A program made the position numbers and the translations under genes. The notes under the pieces are model-generated. The model made no database searches. It saw nothing but the letters and a program-made list of their open reading frames with translations, and was not told the origin of the DNA. From Streptomyces sp. V3I8 (GTDB taxonomy: Bacteria > Actinomycetota > Actinomycetes > Streptomycetales > Streptomycetaceae): a DNA stretch of 64,000 nucleotides. Shown here piece by piece: positions 58,990-64,000 of this stretch. Every line of letters starts with the position of its first letter. Position 1 is the first letter of the stretch. The DNA lies in contig NZ_JAUSZL010000002.1 in assembly GCF_030817535.1 (NCBI RefSeq), positions 6,882,001-6,946,000 on the forward strand. The letters run 5' to 3'.

Positions 58990-61245
58990 GTGTCCACCAC
59001 CACCGACTCCCGCACGGCCCTGCGCATCTGCCCGCTCTGCGAGGCCACCTGCGGGCTGACCCTCACCATCGAGGGGACCAGGGTGACGAGCGCGCGCGGA
59101 GACCGCGACGACGTGTTCAGCCGGGGGTTCATCTGCCCGAAGGGGGCGTCGTTCGGCGCGGCCGACGGCGACCCGGACCGGCTGCGGACCCCGCTGGTGC
59201 GCAGGGACGGCGAACTGCGCGAGGCCACCTGGGAGGAGGCCTTCGACGCGGTCGCCGCCGGACTGCGCCCGGTCGTCGAACGGCACGGCCCGCACTCCGT
59301 CGGAGCCGTCCTCGGCAACCCGAACGTGCACACCATGGCCGGCGCCCTCTACCCGGCCGTCCTGCTCGCCGGCCTCGGCACGCACAGCGTCTTCACCGCG
59401 TCCACCGTCGACCAGATGCCCAAGCACGTCTCCAGCGGCCTCCTCTACGGCGACGCGAACGCCATCCCCGTACCCGATCTCGACCACACCGACCACCTGC
59501 TGCTGATCGGCGCCAACCCCCTGGAGTCCAACGGGAGTCTGTGCACCGCACCCGACTTCCCCGGCAAACTCAAGGACCTCAGGGCGCGCGGCGGCACGCT
59601 GACGGTCGTCGACCCGCGCCGCACCCGCACGGCGAAGCTCGCCGACCGGCACGTCGCCGTCCGCCCCGGCACCGACGCCCTGCTCCTCGCGGCGATGACG
59701 CACGTCCTCTTCGAGGAGCGGCTCACCGATCTCGGCGCGCTCGGCGAACTGGTCCAGGGGGTCGACGAACTCCGCGACGCCGTAAGGGACTTCACGCCCG
59801 AGGCCGCCGCCGGGGCCTGCGACGTCGACGCCGGCACCATCCGGGCGCTGGCCCGCGAACTGGCCGCCGCGCCCACCGCCGCCGTCTACGGCCGCATCGG
59901 CAGCTGCACCGTCCCGCACGGCACCCTGGCCAGCTGGCTCGTCGACGTCCTCAACATCCTCACCGGCAACCTCGACCGGCCCGGCGGCGCCCTCTTCCCG
60001 CAGGCCGCCACCGACCGCACGCCCCGCCCCGCCGGACCCGGCCGCGGCTTCGCGCTCGGCCGCTGGCACAGCCGGGTGAGCCGCCACCCCGAGGCCAAGG
60101 GCGAACTGCCGCTCGCCGCGCTCGCCGAGGAGATCGACACCGCGACCGCCGAGGGCGAGCCCGTCCGCGCGCTCGTCGTCATCGCCGCCAACCCGGTCCT
60201 CTCCGCCCCCGACGGCGACCGCCTCGACAAGGCCCTCGGCTCGCTCGACTTCATGGTCAGCGTCGACCCGTACCTCAACGAGACCTCCCGCCACGCCGAC
60301 GTCGTGCTGCCGCCGCCCCCGCCCTCGCAGAGCCCGCACCACGACTTCGCCTTCAACACCCTCGCCGTCCGCAACCAGGTCCGCTACACCAGGGCCGCCG
60401 TCCCGCTGGAACCCGGCAGGATGGCCGAGACGGAGATCCTCGCCCGGCTCGTCCTCGCCGCGACCGGCCTGCACGGCGCCGATCCCGCCGCCGTCGACAC
60501 CATGGTCATCGACCGGACCCTCGGCAAGGCCGTCGAGGAAGCGCACTCCCCGGTGCACGGCCGCGACCCCCGCGAGCTCGCCGCCGCCCTCACCGGCGAC
60601 ACCGGCCCCGAGCGCCGCCTCGACATGATGCTGCGCCTGGGCCCGTACGGCGACGGATTCGGCGTACGCCCCGACGGCCTCACCCTGCACCGGCTGCTCG
60701 ACCACCCCCACGGCATCGACCTCGGGCCGCTGCGGCCGCGCCTGCCGGGCCCCCTCAAGACCCGTAGCGGACGCGTCGAACTGCTCCCGCGGCCCCTCGC
60801 CGACGACCTCCCGCGCCTCAGGGACGCGCTGCGCTCGCGCCCCGACGGCCTCGTCCTGGTCGGCCGCCGCCACCTGCGGTCCAACAACAGCTGGATGCAC
60901 AACATCCCCGCCCTCACCGGCGGCACCAACCGCTGCACCCTGCACCTCCACCCCGACGACGCCGAACGCCTCGGCGTCACCGACGGGGCACCCGTCCGCG
61001 TCAAGGGCGCCGGGGGAGAGGTCGTCGCCCCCGCCGAGGTCACCGACGCCGTACGCCCCGGGGTCGTGAGCCTGCCGCACGGCTGGGGGCACGACCGGCC
61101 CGGCACCCGGCTGCGGCATGCCGCCGCGGACCCCGGTGTCAACGTCAACCAGCTGCTGGACGGCAGTCTGCTCGACCCGCTGTCCGGCACCGCGGTCCTC
61201 AACGGCGTACCCGTCGAGGTCGCGCCGACAGGCACCGCGCCGTGA
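58990..61245 (+). CDS. Molybdopterin-dependent oxidoreductase (formate dehydrogenase/nitrate reductase-like)
   Basis: The 751-residue protein starts at GTG 58990 after GGAGG. An N-terminal [4Fe-4S] motif C-x2-C-x3-C with the fourth Cys in GFICPKG is present. Molybdopterin-binding features follow (HTMAGALYPAVLLAGLGTHSVF, LLIGANPLESNG, VVDPRRTRTAKLADRHVAVRPGTDALLL, then the C-terminal molydop-binding domain LVGRRHLRSNNSWMHNIPAL). No partner subunit is adjacent. No signal peptide, so likely cytoplasmic. Substrate unknown. Confidence 0.88.
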   Translation: MSTTTDSRTALRICPLCEATCGLTLTIEGTRVTSARGDRDDVFSRGFICPKGASFGAADGDPDRLRTPLVRRDGELREATWEEAFDAVAAGLRPVVERHGPHSVGAVLGNPNVHTMAGALYPAVLLAGLGTHSVFTASTVDQMPKHVSSGLLYGDANAIPVPDLDHTDHLLLIGANPLESNGSLCTAPDFPGKLKDLRARGGTLTVVDPRRTRTAKLADRHVAVRPGTDALLLAAMTHVLFEERLTDLGALGELVQGVDELRDAVRDFTPEAAAGACDVDAGTIRALARELAAAPTAAVYGRIGSCTVPHGTLASWLVDVLNILTGNLDRPGGALFPQAATDRTPRPAGPGRGFALGRWHSRVSRHPEAKGELPLAALAEEIDTATAEGEPVRALVVIAANPVLSAPDGDRLDKALGSLDFMVSVDPYLNETSRHADVVLPPPPPSQSPHHDFAFNTLAVRNQVRYTRAAVPLEPGRMAETEILARLVLAATGLHGADPAAVDTMVIDRTLGKAVEEAHSPVHGRDPRELAAALTGDTGPERRLDMMLRLGPYGDGFGVRPDGLTLHRLLDHPHGIDLGPLRPRLPGPLKTRSGRVELLPRPLADDLPRLRDALRSRPDGLVLVGRRHLRSNNSWMHNIPALTGGTNRCTLHLHPDDAERLGVTDGAPVRVKGAGGEVVAPAEVTDAVRPGVVSLPHGWGHDRPGTRLRHAAADPGVNVNQLLDGSLLDPLSGTAVLNGVPVEVAPTGTAP

Positions 61246-61385
61246 CCACAATGAACGCTGTGACCAGGAGTTTTGCGCTTATTGCTCGCACGTCAACATC
61301 TTGTTAAGACTTGTGGACCCGACCTAACGTCACTCGGACCGCCGGCCCTGGTGGGAGTTCAAGGGCGAACGTTAGGTATCCATCC

Positions 61386-62894
61386 ATGCTGACCATCCTC
61401 GGCTTCACCATGATCGCGACCTTCCTGGTCCTGATCATGATGAAGAAGATGTCGCCGATCGCGGCGCTCGTGCTGATCCCGGCACTCTTCTGTGTGTTCG
61501 TCGGAAAAGGCGCCCACCTCGGCGACTACGTCATCGAAGGGGTGGGCACCCTCGCGCCCACCGCCGCGATGCTGATGTTCGCCATCGTGTACTTCGGCGT
61601 CATGATCGACGTCGGCCTCTTCGACCCGATCGTCCGGGGCATCCTCAAGTTCTGCAAGGCCGACCCGATGCGCATCGTCGTCGGCACGGCCCTGCTCGCC
61701 GCGATCGTCTCCCTGGACGGCGACGGCTCGACCACCTTCATGATCACGGTCTCGGCGATGTACCCGCTGTACAAGCGCCTGAAGATGAGCCTCGTGGTGA
61801 TGACCGGCGTCGCCGCCACCGCCAACGGCGTGATGAACACCCTGCCCTGGGGCGGCCCGACGGCCCGCGCCGCCACCGCGCTCAAGCTCGACGCCGGCGA
61901 CATCTTCGTCCCGATGATCCCGGCGCTCGCCGTCGGCCTGGTCTGCGTGATCGCCTTTTCGTACGTCCTCGGCCTGCGCGAGCGCCGCCGGCTCGGCGTG
62001 CTGAGCCTGGCGGAGGTCCTGGAGGAGGAGCAGCGGGAGACCGCAGCCGAGACGGTGCTGGTCGGCGCGGGTGCGGGTGCAGGTGCGGGTGCGGGTGTGG
62101 ACGCGGACGCGGGTGCCTCCGGCGACTCGGGCGGCGGCAAGGTGCGCTTCACCAAGACCACGGGGGGTGCGGGCACCGGGACCGGAGCCGGAACCGGGAC
62201 CGGAGCCCCGGACGCAGGCGGACAGGCCGACGCCGAGGAGGACGACGTACGCCTCCAGGGTCTCGACCCGAACCGCCCGACGCTGCGGCCCCGGCTGTAC
62301 TGGTTCAACGCGCTGCTCACGATGGTCCTCGTCGCCGCCATGATCATGGAGCTGCTGCCGATCCCGGTCCTCTTCCTGCTCGCCGCCGCGCTCGCCCTGA
62401 CCGTCAACTTCCCGAACATCCCGGAGCAGAAGGAACGGCTTGCCGCCCACGCCGACAACGTCCTGAACGTCTCCGGCATGGTCTTCGCCGCCGCCGTCTT
62501 CACCGGCGTCCTGCAGGGCACCGGCATGGTCGACTCCATGGCGAAGTGGCTCGTCGAGGGCATCCCCGACGGCATGGGCCCGCACATGGCCCTCGTCACC
62601 GGCGCCCTGAGCCTGCCGCTCACCTACTTCATGTCGAACGACGGCTTCTACTTCGGCGTCCTGCCCGTCCTCGCCGAGGCCGGTGCCGCGCACGGCGTCT
62701 CGCCGCTGGAGATCGCCCGCGCCTCCCTGGTCGGCCAGCCGCTGCACATGTCCAGCCCGCTGGTCCCGGCCGTGTACGTGCTGGTCGGCATGGCCAAGGT
62801 CGAATTCGGCGACCACACCAAATTCGTGGTCAAGTACGCGGCGCTCACCTCGCTGGTGGTGCTCGGCGCCGGAATCCTGTTCGGCATCATCTGA
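61386..62894 (+). CDS. CitMHS-family citrate-metal transporter
   Basis: The 502-residue protein has twelve or so hydrophobic segments and the CitMHS hallmarks (MKKMSPIAALVLIPALFCVFVG, LMFAIVYFGVMIDVGLFDP, SLDGDGSTTFMITVSAM, and SLPLTYFMSNDGFYFGVLPV). A low-complexity Ala/Gly/Asp/Thr insert of about 80 residues (about 225-305) interrupts the central loop. It imports citrate complexed with a divalent metal. ATG 61386. Confidence 0.88.
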   Translation: MLTILGFTMIATFLVLIMMKKMSPIAALVLIPALFCVFVGKGAHLGDYVIEGVGTLAPTAAMLMFAIVYFGVMIDVGLFDPIVRGILKFCKADPMRIVVGTALLAAIVSLDGDGSTTFMITVSAMYPLYKRLKMSLVVMTGVAATANGVMNTLPWGGPTARAATALKLDAGDIFVPMIPALAVGLVCVIAFSYVLGLRERRRLGVLSLAEVLEEEQRETAAETVLVGAGAGAGAGAGVDADAGASGDSGGGKVRFTKTTGGAGTGTGAGTGTGAPDAGGQADAEEDDVRLQGLDPNRPTLRPRLYWFNALLTMVLVAAMIMELLPIPVLFLLAAALALTVNFPNIPEQKERLAAHADNVLNVSGMVFAAAVFTGVLQGTGMVDSMAKWLVEGIPDGMGPHMALVTGALSLPLTYFMSNDGFYFGVLPVLAEAGAAHGVSPLEIARASLVGQPLHMSSPLVPAVYVLVGMAKVEFGDHTKFVVKYAALTSLVVLGAGILFGII

Positions 62895-62985
62895 CCCGGG
62901 ATCCGCGCCGGGGCCCGCCCCGGAGCGCGTCCCGCGGTACGCCCCGCGCCGGCCGCGAGACCGGTCCCGTCCGATGGAGAACGTC

Positions 62986-64000
62986 ATGGTGAGGCCCGGT
63001 GGGAACCGCGGCTGGCTGCTCCGCCTCGTCATCGCCTTCAGCTTCGCGCAGGGGGCGGTGTCGATGGCGCGGCCCGCCGTCTCCTACCGGGCCCTCGCGC
63101 TCGGCGCCGACGAGCGGGCGATCGGCGTGATCGCCGGCGTGTACGCGCTGCTGCCGCTCTTCGCCGCCGTCCCGCTCGGCCGCAGGACCGACCACGGCCG
63201 GTGCGCCCCGCTGCTCCCCGTGGGCGTGGTCCTCATCGCCGGGGGCTGCGCCCTCAGCGGTACGGCGGACTCCCTCACCGCGATGGCGGCCTGGAGCGGG
63301 GTGATGGGCCTCGGGCACCTCTCCTTCGTGATCGGCGCCCAGTCGCTCGTGGCCCGCCAGTCCGCGCCCCACGAACAGGACCGCAACTTCGGCCACTTCA
63401 CCATCGGCGCCTCGCTCGGCCAGCTCGTCGGACCGGTCGCCGCGGGCGTCCTGATCGGCGGCCCCGACCTGGCGGGCACCAGCGCCCTCGCCCTGCTGGC
63501 CGCGGGCGGCGTCGCGGCGTTCGCGTTCGTCTCCCTGTGGCGCATCGAGCACCGTACGCCGACCGCGTCCCGCACCGGGCAGGGCCCGCGCGTGCCCGTG
63601 GGCCGCATCCTGCGCACCCGGGGCGTGCCCGCGGGCATCTTCATCAGCCTCGCCGTGCTCTCCGCGACGGACATCCTCACCGCCTACCTCCCGGTGGTCG
63701 GCGAGCACCGGGGCATCGCGCCCTCCGTGATCGGCCTGCTGCTCAGCCTGCGCGCGGCGGCGACCATCGCCTGCCGGCTGGTGATGACACCGATGCTGCG
63801 GCTCCTCGGCCGGGCCGCACTGCTCGGCACGACCTGTCTGCTGGCGGCCCTGCTGTGCGCCGCGATCGCGCTGCCCCTGCCGGTCCGGGGCCTCGCCGTG
63901 GTCCTCGCCGTGCTGGGCTTCTGCCTGGGGGTCGGCCAGCCCCTGTCGATGACCACGGTCGTCCAGGCGGCCCCGGACGGCGCCCGTTCCACCGCCCTCG
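62986..64000 (+). CDS. MFS transporter, 3'-truncated by the window edge
   Basis: Open to the right edge (338 residues visible). ATG 62986 has GGAG six bases upstream; an in-frame ATG at 62974 lacks one. About ten transmembrane segments and the MFS loop motif between helices 2 and 3 (VPLGRRTDHGR) are visible. Drug or metabolite exporter type; substrate unknown. Confidence 0.82.
   Translation, partial: MVRPGGNRGWLLRLVIAFSFAQGAVSMARPAVSYRALALGADERAIGVIAGVYALLPLFAAVPLGRRTDHGRCAPLLPVGVVLIAGGCALSGTADSLTAMAAWSGVMGLGHLSFVIGAQSLVARQSAPHEQDRNFGHFTIGASLGQLVGPVAAGVLIGGPDLAGTSALALLAAGGVAAFAFVSLWRIEHRTPTASRTGQGPRVPVGRILRTRGVPAGIFISLAVLSATDILTAYLPVVGEHRGIAPSVIGLLLSLRAAATIACRLVMTPMLRLLGRAALLGTTCLLAALLCAAIALPLPVRGLAVVLAVLGFCLGVGQPLSMTTVVQAAPDGARSTAL

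Overview
The window looks like a Streptomyces chromosome. GC is very high with G/C-ending codons almost throughout. It encodes secreted streptogrisin-type proteases, an AA10 lytic polysaccharide monooxygenase with a sortase tail, SGNH and class-2 lipases, a SigK/RskA-type sigma/anti-sigma pair and homogentisate dioxygenase. It also carries an actinomycete integrative and conjugative element (AICE).

Left chromosomal arm (1-17160): a partial lipoprotein gene is divergent from an amino-acid-type ABC importer set (two permeases, ATPase, binding lipoprotein). These genes are interleaved with an FAD/NAD(P)-binding protein and two luciferase-like monooxygenases, an arrangement resembling sulfur-containing amino acid scavenging operons. 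Then come two streptogrisin-type proteases flanking an alpha/beta hydrolase whose nucleophile is Ala and a slipin/stomatin protein, followed by a YhgE/Pip-like membrane protein, a secreted lipase and a cell-wall-anchored LPMO.

AICE (about 17161-37042, about 19.9 kb): bounded by a direct repeat GGTGCCGTTAAG. Each end also has a pair of TGGCTCCC arm-type motifs spaced 12 bp. Left to right it holds: (i) AT-richer, TTA-codon-containing cargo, namely a large SMC/Rad50-like ATPase with a CPVC hook, a translationally coupled small helical protein, and a divergent unknown protein; this looks like an undescribed defence-type module; (ii) a regulatory and maintenance block (double winged-helix GntR protein, HD phosphohydrolase, Nudix hydrolase, XRE regulator); (iii) a transfer operon of small proteins, Spd-like membrane proteins and a TraSA/TraB-like FtsK translocase, followed immediately by a cluster of TGACACC repeats that is a strong clt candidate; (iv) a frameshifted C5-cytosine methyltransferase; (v) a Prim-Pol/D5-helicase replication pair, excisionase and tyrosine integrase. 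A 101-bp leader with a hairpin, ribosome binding site and first codons is duplicated ahead of the methyltransferase and the primase.

Right chromosomal arm (37043-64000): a 44-residue small gene, a methyltransferase, DUF402 and tandem-GNAT proteins, a YtrA-type GntR regulator, a 41-bp tandem repeat array, an AAA ATPase, a secreted subtilase, an SGNH lipase, a Ser/Thr kinase, a NicO-type metal exporter coupled to a TPR protein, DUF4331, a frameshifted ECF sigma factor with intact RskA-like anti-sigma factor, a CoA transferase, a type-ISP-like protein, GntR plus HmgA, a lipoprotein, a TetR regulator followed by a 162-bp MITE, a molybdopterin oxidoreductase with a palindromic TetR-type operator, a CitMHS transporter and a partial MFS transporter.
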